A DNA stretch of 64,000 nt from Candidatus Dormiibacterota bacterium (GTDB lineage: Bacteria; Chloroflexota; Dormibacteria; Aeolococcales; Aeolococcaceae). The notes below the pieces were generated by a model. That model made no database searches. It saw nothing but the letters and a program-made list of their open reading frames with translations, and was not told the DNA's origin. The DNA is taken from assembly GCA_003162415.1 (NCBI GenBank), contig PMOL01000016.1, positions 106,095 to 170,094 of the forward strand, read 5' to 3'. Below, piece by piece: positions 8,739-19,913 of this stretch. Each line of letters opens with the position of its first letter. Position 1 is the first letter of the stretch. The translations under genes were made by a program, and so were the position numbers.

Positions 8739-9794
8739 TCAGACGTCCAGCGCGGCGGGGAGGACGATCTGAAACTCGGTCCCGTGGCGAGGCTCGGAGG
8801 TCACGGTGACGGTCCCCCCATGGGCTTCCACCACGTGCCGGACGATGGCCAGGCCGAGCCCGGATCCCTCGCCGTCGCGCTGCCGCGAGCTGTCCGCCTT
8901 CCAAAAGCGCTCGTAGATGCGCGGCAGGTCCGCGGGGGTGATGCCGACACCAGTGTCGCGGCAGCGCAGCACCACCTGACCGGCGCTGCCGGGTGCGGCA
9001 GTGATCGAGATGAGGCCGCCCGAGGGGGTGAACTTGATCGCGTTGTGCGCCAGGTTGCGGAGGACCTGCCCGAGGTGCGACGCGTCGCCGACCAGGTCGG
9101 GCGTGCGCGGTGCGACGCTGACGTCGAGCGTCACCCCCTTGCTCTCGGCGAGTGGCCGGAGCCGGTCAAGGCTGCCCATGAGCACGCTGATGGGCACGCG
9201 CTCGCTGGCCATGGGCCGGAGCCCGGACTCGATGGTACTGAGCTCGAGCAGCTCCTCGACCATCTGAGCCATGTGCGACGCTTCCTGCCCGATCCGGCGC
9301 ACGAAGTCGGCGGCGGCGCCCGGGTCCTCCAGTCCTCCATTCGCCAGCGTCTCGGCGATGAGCTGCACCGCGGTGATCGGCGTACGCAACTCGTGCGACA
9401 CGTTACTGACAAAGTCGCGCCGAACTCGTTCGAGATGATGCACGCGCGTCTCGTCGCGCACCATCAGCAGGGTCGACACCTCGCCATTGAGCGCGATAGC
9501 CCGGGCGTTGAAGTCCCGGTCGTGCAGCGTGATCGCACGCTCCTCGACACGTCCGCTCCGGCGTGCCTCGTCGAGCAGCCGGATGATGCGATAGTCGACT
9601 TCGCCGTCGACAAAATCCGATCCCTCGACGAGCGCCAACCCAAGCAACCGCCGGGCGGGTTCGTTGGCGAGCAACACCTTTCCCTGGGCGTCGAGACCCA
9701 CGATGCCAGGGTCTAGGAGCAGCCCCACGGCCCGGAGCACGTCGATGCTCCCTGAGCCGGACAGTGCCTCGACAGCGTCCAGTGCCTCCACCAC
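8739..9794 (-). CDS. phoR: PhoR-like sensor histidine kinase, no membrane segment
   Basis: A 351-aa kinase when read from GTG 9794 (GTG 9791 is equally possible). Residues 20-120 look like a PAS domain (GIVGLDAQGKVLLAN...). The HisKA motif is VSHELRTP with the phospho-His near residue 134, followed by HATPase N, G1 (RDTGVGI), F (YERFWKAD) and G2 (GSGLGLAIV) boxes. No transmembrane helices are seen, so it may sense phosphate through the Pst/PhoU complex from the cytosol. Divergent from phoB with 57 bp between them and near the pst genes; the phosphate role is inferred from that. Confidence 0.85.
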   Translation of the reverse strand: MVEALDAVEALSGSGSIDVLRAVGLLLDPGIVGLDAQGKVLLANEPARRLLGLALVEGSDFVDGEVDYRIIRLLDEARRSGRVEERAITLHDRDFNARAIALNGEVSTLLMVRDETRVHHLERVRRDFVSNVSHELRTPITAVQLIAETLANGGLEDPGAAADFVRRIGQEASHMAQMVEELLELSTIESGLRPMASERVPISVLMGSLDRLRPLAESKGVTLDVSVAPRTPDLVGDASHLGQVLRNLAHNAIKFTPSGGLISITAAPGSAGQVVLRCRDTGVGITPADLPRIYERFWKADSSRQRDGEGSGLGLAIVRHVVEAHGGTVTVTSEPRHGTEFQIVLPAALDV

Positions 9795-9851
9795 GGCGAG
9801 TATAGGCGCGTGGTCGAGGCGCCTCTTCAGGGGAACCGCTAAGCTCGTTTC

Positions 9852-10577
9852 ATGGCGCCCACCGTCGCCAAACGAATCCTCGTGGTCGAGGACGAGGACG
9901 CCATCCGCGAGACGCTTCGCTACAACCTTGCCCGCGAGGGTTACGAGGTCGTCGAGGCCGCGACCGGACCTGACGCGCTCAACCTGGCGCGGGCGGAGCG
10001 TCCCGACCTGATCCTTCTCGACGTGATGCTTCCAGGGCTGAGCGGACTGGAGGTGTGCCGCGTGCTGCGCCAGGAATCGTCGACGCCGATTCTCATGCTC
10101 ACCGCCAAGGGAACCGAGGTCGACAAGGTCGTGGGTCTGCAGCTCGGCGCCGACGATTACGTCACCAAGCCCTTCTCCTTCAATGAACTGCTCGCGCGGG
10201 TCACGGCGCTGCTTCGGCGCTCGGACATGAGTGCTCACCCTGCCGGTGCGCCCGAGATCGAGGAGTTCGACGGCTTCAAGATCGACCGTGCCGCGCGCAC
10301 CATCCACGTCGAGACCGTCGAGCTCAGGCTCGCCCCCAAGGAGTTCGACCTCCTTTCACTGTTGCTGCGCAACCCCGGACGAGTGCTCTCGCGCCAGGCG
10401 ATCATCGCGGCGGTCTGGGGGAATCGCTTTTACGGCGATCCGAAGACGGTCGACGTGCACGTCCGCTGGCTTCGTGAGAAGTTCGAGCCCTTCGCGCAGA
10501 TCCCCTTCCGGATCACGACGGTGTTCGGGGTCGGGTACCGCCTCGACCGGATCGGCGCAATCGACCAGTCCCCGTAA
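9852..10577 (+). CDS. phoB: PhoB-like response regulator (OmpR family)
   Basis: A 241-aa two-domain regulator. The receiver domain carries the acidic pair in VVEDED, the phosphoacceptor D57 in LILLDVMLPG, the Thr in MLTAKG and the Lys in VTKPFS. The C-terminal winged helix shows LAPKEFDLLSLLLRNPGRVLSR-type sequence and TVDVHVRWLREK, the DNA-recognition region. It probably activates the pstSCAB-phoU genes 3 kb downstream. The kinase gene is divergent rather than downstream, so the two share a short regulatory gap. thiO begins only 26 bp after it. Confidence 0.9.
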   Translation: MAPTVAKRILVVEDEDAIRETLRYNLAREGYEVVEAATGPDALNLARAERPDLILLDVMLPGLSGLEVCRVLRQESSTPILMLTAKGTEVDKVVGLQLGADDYVTKPFSFNELLARVTALLRRSDMSAHPAGAPEIEEFDGFKIDRAARTIHVETVELRLAPKEFDLLSLLLRNPGRVLSRQAIIAAVWGNRFYGDPKTVDVHVRWLREKFEPFAQIPFRITTVFGVGYRLDRIGAIDQSP

Positions 10578-10603
10578 ACTCGACCAGGCATCGGAGGAGA
10601 CGC

Positions 10604-11722
10604 GTGGACGCAGCGGTCATTGGCGGGGGTGTCATCGGCCTGTCGGTGGCGTGGCGAGCCGCGCGGGCTGGCATGAACGTCGCTGTGGTCGATCCCGACC
10701 CGGGATCCGGCGCCTCGCATTTTGCAGCTGGGATGATCGCTCCGGTGGGGGAGGCCGAGTTCGGCGAGGAGGCCGTGGTCGCCCTCAACCGCGATTCCGC
10801 GGCGCGATACCCGTCATTCATCGCCGAGCTCGAGCTTGATGCGGGACGCTCCGCGGGCTACCGCCAGACGGGAACCCTGCACGTCGCCGTCGACGGCGAC
10901 GAACAGATCGCGCTCGAGCGCCAGTTCCGATATCGCCGGCAGCTTGGCCTCCCTGTGGAGCGGCTCACATCGCGCGAGACACGCGAGCTCGAACCGGGGC
11001 TGGCCCCGTCGGTCCGCGGCGGCATGCTCGTCCAGTCCGACCACCAGGTCGACCCGCGTGCCATGGTCCCGACCCTGCTCCAGGCATGCAGCCGGCTCGG
11101 GGTCCAGATCCATCGCAGCCGGGCCTCCCTGCTCATCGACGGAGGCCGGGTCACCGGTGTTGCGCTCGAGAGCGGGGAAGTCCTCGAGGCATCGAAGGTC
11201 GTGCTCGCTGCCGGCTGCTGGTCCGGCAATATCCCCGGCGTTCCCCAGGACGACATCCCCCCGGTCCGGCCGGTGAAAGGACAGATCCTGCGTCTACGCG
11301 GAGTCTCCGAGTTGATCGCGCGGACGATTCGCGGCGGCTCCGTCTACATCCTGCCGAGGGGCGACGGCCGTGTGATCATCGGCGGAACGGTCGAGGAGCG
11401 CGGATTCGACACATCGGTGACCGCGGGTGCGGTGTACGAGCTCCTTCGCGAGGCGCGAGCGCTGGTGCCTGACGTCGCCGAGCTCGAGCTGGTCGAGGCG
11501 TCGGCCGGGCTCCGGCCGGGGTCGCCCGACAATATGCCCATGGTTGGTGACTCCACGACCGAGGGCCTCATCGTCGCGACCGGCCACTACCGCAACGGCT
11601 ACCTCCTTGCGCCGGCCACGGCCGACGCCGTTTCCGGCGTGCTGGCAGGAGCGCCGTGGCCGGAGGCCACCCGGCCCTGGGCACCATCGCGGTTCCGGCG
11701 GACCGCCGAGGTCGGAGCGTGA
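10604..11722 (+). CDS. thiO: Glycine oxidase ThiO
   Basis: A 372-aa FAD-dependent D-amino-acid-oxidase family protein that turns glycine into dehydroglycine for thiazole synthesis in aerobic thiamine makers. The N-terminal AVIGGGVIGLSVAW loop binds FAD; VRPVKGQILRLRG and the C-terminal GHYRNGYLLAPATA are family signatures. The GTG start at 10604 follows GGAGGAGA. It ends in a GTGA overlap with thiS, which confirms the pathway assignment. Confidence 0.93.
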   Translation: MDAAVIGGGVIGLSVAWRAARAGMNVAVVDPDPGSGASHFAAGMIAPVGEAEFGEEAVVALNRDSAARYPSFIAELELDAGRSAGYRQTGTLHVAVDGDEQIALERQFRYRRQLGLPVERLTSRETRELEPGLAPSVRGGMLVQSDHQVDPRAMVPTLLQACSRLGVQIHRSRASLLIDGGRVTGVALESGEVLEASKVVLAAGCWSGNIPGVPQDDIPPVRPVKGQILRLRGVSELIARTIRGGSVYILPRGDGRVIIGGTVEERGFDTSVTAGAVYELLREARALVPDVAELELVEASAGLRPGSPDNMPMVGDSTTEGLIVATGHYRNGYLLAPATADAVSGVLAGAPWPEATRPWAPSRFRRTAEVGA

Positions 11723-11925
11723 TCATCGTCGTCAACGGCGAGAGCCGCGAGGTCGCCGAAGGACTGGGGCTGACCGACCTGCTCCGTGAGATGGAGCTCC
11801 CACCGGAGCAGCGCGGCATCGCGGTCGCGAGAAACGGTGACGTCGTGCTTCGGGCGAGCTGGGCGGACACCACCCTCTCCGCCGGTGACCGTCTCGAAAT
11901 CCTCCACGCCGTCCAGGGCGGTTGA
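11719..11925 (+). CDS. thiS: Sulfur carrier protein ThiS
   Basis: A 68-aa ubiquitin-fold protein ending in the required Gly-Gly (HAVQGG), the site adenylated and thiocarboxylated before sulfur delivery to ThiG. The GTG at 11719 overlaps the thiO stop as GTGA, and the protein then begins IIVVNGESREV as expected of ThiS; a longer in-frame start at 11656 would lie inside thiO and adds no homology. Six bases separate it from thiG. Confidence 0.93.
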   Translation: MIIVVNGESREVAEGLGLTDLLREMELPPEQRGIAVARNGDVVLRASWADTTLSAGDRLEILHAVQGG

Positions 11926-13411
<1,486 letters not shown>

Positions 13412-13572
13412 CCATCCCCTAACACCTGAACAAACTTCTCGCCGCGAGCAATCGTCGACGGGTACTGCGAGAGTTCAAAACACGGCTCGGCTGGCGCCGG
13501 GATGTCGAAACGTTGAATCTCCAGCGGCGTGCTCAGGTTACGGTCCCCCCAGGCGCGCCGAAATGCGTCAAC

Positions 13573-13614
13573 CGTTAAGCGGTCCTTAACCGTCCGCCTG
13601 TGTCGCCCTTAACC
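13573..13614 (+). promoter_or_regulatory. Candidate PhoB boxes upstream of pstS
   Basis: CCTTAACC occurs at 13584-13591 and again at 13607-13614, 23 bp apart (about two helical turns), and an inverted CGTTAAG lies at 13573-13579. Direct repeats on one helix face upstream of pstS are the expected layout of a Pho box. The exact consensus in this lineage is not known to me, so this is an inference from spacing and location. Confidence 0.5.
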
Positions 13615-13684
13615 ACTCGATCGGCACGATAACCACGTGCAGTCGCAAAGCGACAGGGCGAAGACTGGGGAATTGAGGGCTGAG

Positions 13685-14902
13685 ATGACGGTCGAGATCG
13701 AACCATCGCTGAACCGTGAGCGCCCGTTCTGGCGTCGAGGCGCGAGCATACGAGGTGCGTTGACGCTCCTGGCCGGGGGGTCCGTCCTCGCCGCTTGCGG
13801 GGCGGCCTCAACCGGAGCAACGACGCTCGCTCCGACCGCCACACCGACGCCCGTCTGCACCGGGACCACAGCGAACCCCGGCTACACCAATGGTCTCGCT
13901 ACCGTCTCCGGCCAGGCGACGACCCTGAGTGGGGCGGGGTCGACATTTGTGGCGCCCATGATGTCGGTCTGGACCAAGGCATACGCCACCTCTAACTCAG
14001 TCCAGGTGGCCTACTCGTCGGTCGGCTCTGGCGCCGGTGTCGCGCAGATTCAAGCGAATACGGTCGACTTCGGCGATTCGGATGCCTTCATGTCGGATAC
14101 CGACCTCGCCAAGGCCAAGGGTCCGATCGTGCAGATTCCACTCGTGCAGGCGCCGGTCGTCGCTATCTACAACCTTCCCGGCATCCCCAGTGGTCTGAAG
14201 TTCGACGGCGACACACTCGGCAAGATTTTCTCGGGCGCCATCACGACGTGGAATGACCCGGCGATCAAAGCTTTGAACCCGGGGATCAGCCTGCCGAGCA
14301 CCCCCATCGCGGTCGCCCACCGTTCGGACGGATCGGGGACCACGGCCATCTTCACCGACTTCCTCACGCAGACAAGCCCTGCCTGGGTGACCGCATTGGG
14401 CGGATCGAAGACCAGCGTTGGTAAGACGGTGGCGTGGCCGGTCGGCATCGGCGGCAAGGGCAATGACGGAGTGTCCGCCGTGGTCGCCCAAACCGCGGGT
14501 GGCATCGGGTACGTCGAGCTCGATTACGCGATCGCGCAGCACCAGACCTACGGAGACGTAAAGAACAAGGCGGGCCTGTTCATCGAGCCATGCGAGCAGA
14601 CCGCAGCGAATGCCACCGTCGGCATCACGAGCTACCCGTCCGACCTGCGAATCGATATCGTCAACCTGTCGTCGAATGCTCAGGCTTATCCGATCACCGG
14701 GTTGACCTGGGCGCTTGTCTACCAGAACCAGACCAAGGCCGCTACGGCTGCGGGACTCGTCAACTTCTTCTCGTGGGTTCTCACCAAGGGTCAGGACCTC
14801 ACGGGCTCAGTGAACTACACGCCACTGGGGCCGACGCTGCAGGCCCTGTGCATTGCCCAACTCAAGAAGATCACGCTCAACGGTACGCCGGTCTCGCCGT
14901 GA
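13685..14902 (+). CDS. pstS: Phosphate ABC transporter substrate-binding lipoprotein PstS
   Basis: A 406-aa high-affinity phosphate receptor. The signal region ends in a lipobox (SVLAAC, Cys38 with this start), so it is anchored to the outer face of the membrane. PstS motifs include LSGAGSTFVAPMM, VDFGDSDAFMS, AVAHRSDGSGTT and GGIGYVELDYA. The ATG at 13685 follows GAGGGCTGAG; an upstream in-frame start at 13637 would put extra residues before the signal. First gene of the pst operon. Confidence 0.94.
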   Translation: MTVEIEPSLNRERPFWRRGASIRGALTLLAGGSVLAACGAASTGATTLAPTATPTPVCTGTTANPGYTNGLATVSGQATTLSGAGSTFVAPMMSVWTKAYATSNSVQVAYSSVGSGAGVAQIQANTVDFGDSDAFMSDTDLAKAKGPIVQIPLVQAPVVAIYNLPGIPSGLKFDGDTLGKIFSGAITTWNDPAIKALNPGISLPSTPIAVAHRSDGSGTTAIFTDFLTQTSPAWVTALGGSKTSVGKTVAWPVGIGGKGNDGVSAVVAQTAGGIGYVELDYAIAQHQTYGDVKNKAGLFIEPCEQTAANATVGITSYPSDLRIDIVNLSSNAQAYPITGLTWALVYQNQTKAATAAGLVNFFSWVLTKGQDLTGSVNYTPLGPTLQALCIAQLKKITLNGTPVSP

Positions 14903-14909
14903 GCCGAAA

Positions 14910-14926
14910 ACCACATTGACTGTGGT
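14910..14926 (+). other. Short hairpin between pstS and pstC
   Basis: ACCACA (14910-14915) and TGTGGT (14921-14926) form a 6-bp stem with a 5-nt loop in the 33-nt gap. Such hairpins often protect the pstS message or reduce read-through so that the receptor is made in excess over the membrane parts. That role is inferred. Confidence 0.4.
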
Positions 14927-14935
14927 GGGTTTCTG

Positions 14936-15955
14936 ATGCCGCCGCCAGCTGGTGTGGGCGGCGGCATCGCCGCCTCTAGCGTTCGGGTAGCGCCGACCCT
15001 CTTGAAGCGCGGCCGGCCGCGCATCGCGGACCGGATTTTCGGAACCGGCGTTTCGATCACCGGCGGGATCGTGCTGGTCGTGATCGCGGCGATGATCGTC
15101 TTCCTGGTGCTGGAAGGGCTTCCAGCCATGCAGCACTATGGCTTTTTCTCTTTCATCACGGGGTCGCGCTGGACCCCGTCGACCGCCTTCCCGAACGTCT
15201 CGCATCCGAATCCGTACGGGATCCTGCAGTTCATCTACGGCACGATGCTCACCTCGATCATTGGAATGATCATTGCGGTCCCATTAGCTGTTGGCGCGGC
15301 GCTGGTCATCACGGAGGTGGCACCCCCGCGTATCAAGGGTCCGCTCTCTGGGCTCGTGGATCTGCTGGCAGCAGTCCCCAGCGTCGTCTATGGCTTTTGG
15401 GGGATCTTCGCGCTCATACCGGCGATCAAGCCGGTCGTGGATTTTCTGACTACGACGCTTGGCACTGTGCCGGTGATCGGAGTTGCTTTCCAGGGGCCAT
15501 TTTTCGGAGTGTCGTACTTCAGCGCAGGGCTGGTGCTCGCGATCATGGTCCTGCCGATCATCGCGGCGGTCTGCCGTGAGGTCTTCCGGAGCACGCCGCG
15601 CAACGAGAAAGAGGCCGCGCTGGCTCTTGGGGCGACACGCTGGGAGATGATCCGCATTGCCGTGTTGCCGCGGGCACGCTCCGGCATCGTCGGCGCATCG
15701 CTACTGGGACTTGGCCGAGCGTTAGGCGAGACCATCGCGGTGACCATGGTCATCGGCAATGCCGTGCTGCACATCAACGGGAGCATCTTTTCGCAGGGCG
15801 CAACGATGTCGAGCGTCATCGCCAACGAGTTCACTGAGGCGACGGAACCCTTTCACCTTTCAGCACTCTTTGTCGTGGGGTTCTGGCTCTTGATCGTCGC
15901 CTTGATCGTGAACGTCATCGCGCGCCTTGTGGTGCGTCGTGGGGTGGCGCTGTGA
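14936..15955 (+). CDS. pstC: Phosphate ABC transporter permease PstC
   Basis: A 339-aa inner-membrane permease with about six hydrophobic helices. The cytoplasmic coupling (EAA) loop is NEKEAALALGATRWEMIR near residue 222, and the family motif GLGRALGETIAVTMVIGN follows. It pairs with PstA to form the phosphate channel. The gene ends in a GTGA overlap with pstA. Confidence 0.94.
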   Translation: MPPPAGVGGGIAASSVRVAPTLLKRGRPRIADRIFGTGVSITGGIVLVVIAAMIVFLVLEGLPAMQHYGFFSFITGSRWTPSTAFPNVSHPNPYGILQFIYGTMLTSIIGMIIAVPLAVGAALVITEVAPPRIKGPLSGLVDLLAAVPSVVYGFWGIFALIPAIKPVVDFLTTTLGTVPVIGVAFQGPFFGVSYFSAGLVLAIMVLPIIAAVCREVFRSTPRNEKEAALALGATRWEMIRIAVLPRARSGIVGASLLGLGRALGETIAVTMVIGNAVLHINGSIFSQGATMSSVIANEFTEATEPFHLSALFVVGFWLLIVALIVNVIARLVVRRGVAL

Positions 15956-16839
15956 CGCAGCTCGCGGTCGGGACCCCTGGCTTCCGCAACCGTCCGGCGT
16001 TGCGCCGGCGACGCGCAAAGAGTGCGGTATTGGTCGGCTTGCTGATCGCTGCCGTGGTGGTCGCGGTCGGGGTGCTCGCCTGGGTACTCATTTACGTCGC
16101 CATCCAGGGCCTGGGTGCGTTGAACCTTGGTTTCCTCACACAGACCCCGCCCGGTAACCCAGCCGCCGCGGGTGGTGGATTCTATAACGGCATCGTCGGC
16201 AGTCTCATCATCGTCGGTATCGCGGCGCTGATTGGGATCCCCTTGGGAATCGGCGCCGCGATCTATCTGGTCGAGTACGGGCGAGGGCGATTGGCCGACA
16301 CGATTCGATTTTTCAACGACGTCCTGATCGGAATCCCAACGATCGTCACCGGTGCTTTCATCTATGCCATCTGGGTAACCCGGTTCGGCTTTTCCGGGTT
16401 CGCTGGATCACTGGCGCTGGCGATCGTCATGCTGCCGCTGGTGACTCGAACGACTGAGGAGATGCTGCGCCTGGTGCCGAATGAGCTCCGGGAAGGCAGC
16501 CTGGCGCTGGGGGCCACTCGGAGTCAGACGGTGATGCGAGTCTCCATCCCAACCGCCCTACCAGGAATCATCACCGGAGCTATGTTGGCGGTCGCCCGCG
16601 CCATGGGGGAGACCGCTCCGCTGCTTCTGACTGCGCTTGGCAATGACCTGTTCACCGAGTACAACCCGGCAAAGCGCATGTCAACCCTCTCCCTGCAGAT
16701 CTTCGACAACGCGGTAACGGGATTTCAAGAAGGTCAAGGACGAGCCTGGGCAGGTGCCCTCACACTTATCGCCATCGTGTTGATCTTCACCATCGTTGCT
16801 CGCCTCTTCGGCCGCCGAGTGCGTACGTCGAATGCCTGA
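15952..16839 (+). CDS. pstA: Phosphate ABC transporter permease PstA
   Basis: A 295-aa permease with an N-terminal basic stretch then about six transmembrane helices. PstA hallmarks are the ENF-like exchange region [15 protein letters not shown], the coupling loop [18 protein letters not shown] and [17 protein letters not shown]. Starts at a GTG overlapping the pstC stop and overlaps pstB by 8 bp. Confidence 0.94.
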   Translation: MTQLAVGTPGFRNRPALRRRRAKSAVLVGLLIAAVVVAVGVLAWVLIYVAIQGLGALNLGFLTQTPPGNPAAAGGGFYNGIVGSLIIVGIAALIGIPLGIGAAIYLVEYGRGRLADTIRFFNDVLIGIPTIVTGAFIYAIWVTRFGFSGFAGSLALAIVMLPLVTRTTEEMLRLVPNELREGSLALGATRSQTVMRVSIPTALPGIITGAMLAVARAMGETAPLLLTALGNDLFTEYNPAKRMSTLSLQIFDNAVTGFQEGQGRAWAGALTLIAIVLIFTIVARLFGRRVRTSNA

Positions 16840-17680
16840 CGTGGCAACTGAACCCGCCCCTGCGACTGCGAAGGTGGATGGCACAATCCCCACCCCGGAG
16901 ACAGCGGTCGAAGGCTTGTCGATTGAGAAACTCAATGCCTGGTTCGGCAAGCACCACGTGGTGGCTGACGTGGACCTGGTCGCCCCAGCTCATCGGGTGA
17001 CCGCCCTCATCGGCCCCTCTGGTTGCGGCAAGAGCACGCTCTTGCGCTGCGTGAATCGGATGCATGAGATCGTGCCCGGTGCGCGTGTCGAGGGCCGGGT
17101 GATGTTCAGCGGACAGAATATTTACGATCCGGATATCGACCCGGGCTCGGTGCGCAGCGAGATCGGGATGGTGTTCCAACGGCCGAACCCATTTCCGACC
17201 AAGTCAATCTATGAGAACGCGATCATCGGCGTGCGGCTCGCCAGGTCCGCCGGGGATCGAAAGCTGGACGAGATCGCCGAGAGCGCGCTGCGCCGCGCAC
17301 AGCTGTGGGACGAAGTCAAGGACCGTCTCAACAAGCCTGCGGTGAGTCTTTCCGGAGGCCAGCAGCAGCGGCTGTGCATCGCGCGTGCTGTCGCGGTGGA
17401 TCCTGCGCTCCTCCTCATGGATGAGCCGTGTTCCGCGCTGGACCCGATTGCGACCTTCAAGATCGAAGAGCTCATCCGTGAGATCGCCGATCAGTACACC
17501 GTCATCATCGTGACGCACAACATGCAGCAGGCGACACGGGTATCGCAATTCACCGGCTTCATGACGATTGAACGCGCCGGCGAGCCCGGGCGGCTGGTTG
17601 AATTCGGCGCAACCGACCAGATTTTTGGGTCCCCGGCTCAGGCGGCGACCGAAGCATATGTGAGTGGTAGGGTGGGTTGA
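16832..17680 (+). CDS. pstB: Phosphate ABC transporter ATPase PstB (copy 1)
   Basis: A 282-aa ABC ATPase with Walker [11 protein letters not shown]-loop [10 protein letters not shown], signature [10 protein letters not shown], Walker B LLLMDEP and the switch His in VTHNMQQ. The substrate-specific [14 protein letters not shown] segment is PstB type. The ATG at 16832 lies within the end of pstA. An identical-function paralogue follows one base after its stop. Confidence 0.94.
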   Translation: MPDVATEPAPATAKVDGTIPTPETAVEGLSIEKLNAWFGKHHVVADVDLVAPAHRVTALIGPSGCGKSTLLRCVNRMHEIVPGARVEGRVMFSGQNIYDPDIDPGSVRSEIGMVFQRPNPFPTKSIYENAIIGVRLARSAGDRKLDEIAESALRRAQLWDEVKDRLNKPAVSLSGGQQQRLCIARAVAVDPALLLMDEPCSALDPIATFKIEELIREIADQYTVIIVTHNMQQATRVSQFTGFMTIERAGEPGRLVEFGATDQIFGSPAQAATEAYVSGRVG

Positions 17681-17681
17681 G

Positions 17682-18539
17682 ATGGCGAGTGAGTTGAGCA
17701 TCCTCGGGCGGCTGCAGGAATCCCAGCCCGGGAAGGGACGTCCCGCGCGACCTAGCATCGTGCAGGTGGAGCATCCTGCCGTCAGTACCCGAAATGTGAA
17801 TGCACGCTATGGGTCGTTCCTCGCGCTCCGCGACGTCTCTATCTCCGCACCCCAGGGTGAGATCACAGCGATCATTGGACCATCTGGTTGCGGCAAGTCG
17901 ACACTACTTCGCAGTCTGAACCGGATCAACGACCTGATCCCTTCATTCAGTCTCGAGGGCGAGGTCATGCTCGGTGACCAGAACGTCTATGCGTCGGAGG
18001 TCGATGTTGCCAGCCTTCGTCGGCGCGTGGGCATGCTCTTTCAGCGGCCAGCGCCCTTTCCGATGAGCATCTATGACAATGTCGTCTACAGCCTCCGTCT
18101 CGACGGACGCCAGAGCAGAGGGAAGCTCGACGAGGCAGTAGAACGCTGCCTCCAACAGACAGCGCTGTGGGACGAGGTGAAGGATCGTCTCAAGGCTTCA
18201 GCAACCGGGCTCTCCGGAGGACAGCAGCAGCGCTTGTGCCTGGCGCGCACGCTGGCCGCAGGCAGCGACGTCATCCTCATGGACGAACCGTGCGCCGCGT
18301 TAGACCCCATCTCAACCTTGCGCATCGAGGAGTTGATGCGCGAGCTACGCGGGAAGGTAACCATCATCATCGTGACCCACAACCTGCAACAGGCGGCCCG
18401 AGTCAGCGACTACACCGCGTTCATGCTGATGGGCGAGGGTCGGGCTGGGGAACTGGTTGAGCTTGGCAAGACCGATGAGATGTTCAAGGATCCGGTGGAC
18501 AAACGCACCGAGGACTACATCACGGGGAGATTCGGGTGA
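17682..18539 (+). CDS. pstB: Phosphate ABC transporter ATPase PstB (copy 2)
   Basis: A 285-aa second PstB with every ABC motif intact ([43 protein letters not shown]). It has about 30 extra N-terminal residues before the ABC domain and is clearly diverged from copy 1, so this is not a recent duplication. The two could form a heterodimer on PstCA or serve as alternative ATPases; the sequence does not decide. GTGA overlap with phoU. Confidence 0.93.
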   Translation: MASELSILGRLQESQPGKGRPARPSIVQVEHPAVSTRNVNARYGSFLALRDVSISAPQGEITAIIGPSGCGKSTLLRSLNRINDLIPSFSLEGEVMLGDQNVYASEVDVASLRRRVGMLFQRPAPFPMSIYDNVVYSLRLDGRQSRGKLDEAVERCLQQTALWDEVKDRLKASATGLSGGQQQRLCLARTLAAGSDVILMDEPCAALDPISTLRIEELMRELRGKVTIIIVTHNLQQAARVSDYTAFMLMGEGRAGELVELGKTDEMFKDPVDKRTEDYITGRFG

Positions 18540-19222
18540 GCCAGTTGACCCCCACGAGCACGCCATCCACCCATAGACCCGTTCTGCAGGCCGAGCTCGA
18601 CGCGATCCGCGCGGCCATCGTCGAGCTTACAAAGCACGTCGAGGTCGCCATCGAACGGGCTATCTGGGGGCTGCGTGAGCGCAACGCCGAGATTTGCACA
18701 GCAGTCATCGAAGGTGACGTCGCAATCAACGACCAGCACCGCAAGATTCGGGACGCGTGCTTTCACGTCATCCTCACGCAGGCTCCCGTGGCGCGCGACC
18801 TACGCGATATTCATGGCTTCGATCACATTGCGTCCGAGTTGGAGAGAATGGCGGACCACTGCGTATCGATCGCTCGAATCGGCAGGTCGATGGTGGACCT
18901 GCCCGACGTGCCGTCGTCAGAGCCCCTGGGAATGCTGGCGGAGGAGGCCGAAGCACAAGTGCGCGACATTCTCGGCGCGTTCGAGGCGCACGATACCTTG
19001 GCTGCGCGCGACATCGCTCGGCACGACAGCGCGGTGGACATGACGTACAGGCAAATATTCTCGACTTATGTCAACCAGATGACGGCAGACGGGAGCCTGG
19101 CACCTCGCGCGACCGGACTGGTCTTTGTCGCTCACTACCTGGAGCGGATAGGCGACCGGGTCACGAACATCGCGGAGGAGTTGATTTTCGCTGAGACTGG
19201 TGGACTCGAAGAACTGGGGTAG
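18536..19222 (+). CDS. phoU: Phosphate signalling protein PhoU
   Basis: A 228-aa all-helical protein with two PhoU repeats; metal-binding acidic motifs include [16 protein letters not shown] and, in the second repeat, [16 protein letters not shown]. PhoU couples Pst transport to the PhoR kinase and represses the regulon when phosphate is plentiful. The GTG start overlaps pstB copy 2 by 4 bp. Confidence 0.94.
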   Translation: MSQLTPTSTPSTHRPVLQAELDAIRAAIVELTKHVEVAIERAIWGLRERNAEICTAVIEGDVAINDQHRKIRDACFHVILTQAPVARDLRDIHGFDHIASELERMADHCVSIARIGRSMVDLPDVPSSEPLGMLAEEAEAQVRDILGAFEAHDTLAARDIARHDSAVDMTYRQIFSTYVNQMTADGSLAPRATGLVFVAHYLERIGDRVTNIAEELIFAETGGLEELG

Positions 19223-19236
19223 CCTCGACCTTCACT

Positions 19237-19824
19237 GTGAGTACCGATGCGCGTCAGGCCGCGCGAAATTTTGATCCGGTGGCGCTGGCGCGCCTGGAGA
19301 GCGCGGCATGGATCGGCTACTACCGCCGTGAGTGGCTTCGCGTGTTGGCGGCCTCGGTCGGTCTGGTCCGGTGCGGATTCGCGCTCTCCTGGCCGAAAAC
19401 GTTGTGGGGCGCCTGGCTCGTGGTGCGCGCCAATCAGCGATGGGCGCCCTACCCGGACAACCAGCCCGACGAGGCCCGCCGGTTGATGACCAGGTTCTAC
19501 GCGATCGCAGGCGGACGTGAATCGGGCTTCGATCCTCGCGAGGCCGCGCGTCTCGAGGTGGAGTGGTGGCGGGTTCACCGTGCGTTGCAGCATGCAGATG
19601 AGGCTGACCCCAATGCACTTGGCCAGGCCGTCGCCGCGCTGTACGCGTATACGTACGACCGGGCCATCGATGTTGTGCGTGAAAGCGGCGAGCTTCGCGC
19701 CGAGGCGATGCGGATCTGCGACGCATGGGTCGAGGCCGGATGCGACCTCAACGACCCACGTGTCGCCGGCATGCGCAGGTTCCTGCTCCGCAGCTACCGC
19801 AGCCTGAAGGCCGCGGTGGCCTGA
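19237..19824 (+). CDS. Conserved-looking protein of unknown function after phoU
   Basis: A 195-aa mostly helical protein starting at GTG 19237, 14 bp after phoU. I do not recognise the family. The middle has a weakly hydrophobic stretch (LRVLAASVGLVRCGFALSW) but no clear membrane helix; the rest is rich in Arg, Ala and Trp with several EAR/ARRL helices. Spacing makes it the likely last gene of the pst operon, hence possibly phosphate-controlled. A strong hairpin follows its stop. Confidence 0.7.
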   Translation: MSTDARQAARNFDPVALARLESAAWIGYYRREWLRVLAASVGLVRCGFALSWPKTLWGAWLVVRANQRWAPYPDNQPDEARRLMTRFYAIAGGRESGFDPREAARLEVEWWRVHRALQHADEADPNALGQAVAALYAYTYDRAIDVVRESGELRAEAMRICDAWVEAGCDLNDPRVAGMRRFLLRSYRSLKAAVA

Positions 19825-19862
19825 CCGAAGCAGCGTGAGGTGACGAGCGGGGCCACAACGGC

Positions 19863-19899
19863 CCGCGCGTCGACGAGGTTCGCCCCGGTCGACGCGCGG
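19863..19899. terminator. Bidirectional terminator-type hairpin
   Basis: A perfect 12-bp stem (CCGCGCGTCGAC at 19863-19874 with GTCGACGCGCGG at 19888-19899) and a 13-nt loop lie between convergent genes. No T-run is present, but location and strength suggest it ends both the pst operon and the opposing peptidase gene. Confidence 0.7.
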
Positions 19900-19913
19900 T
19901 CTCTAATGGTGGA

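Noticed and set aside
10578..10603. Thiamine riboswitch upstream of thiO
   Set aside because: Only 26 bp separate phoB and thiO, too short for the element, and no conserved core is visible.
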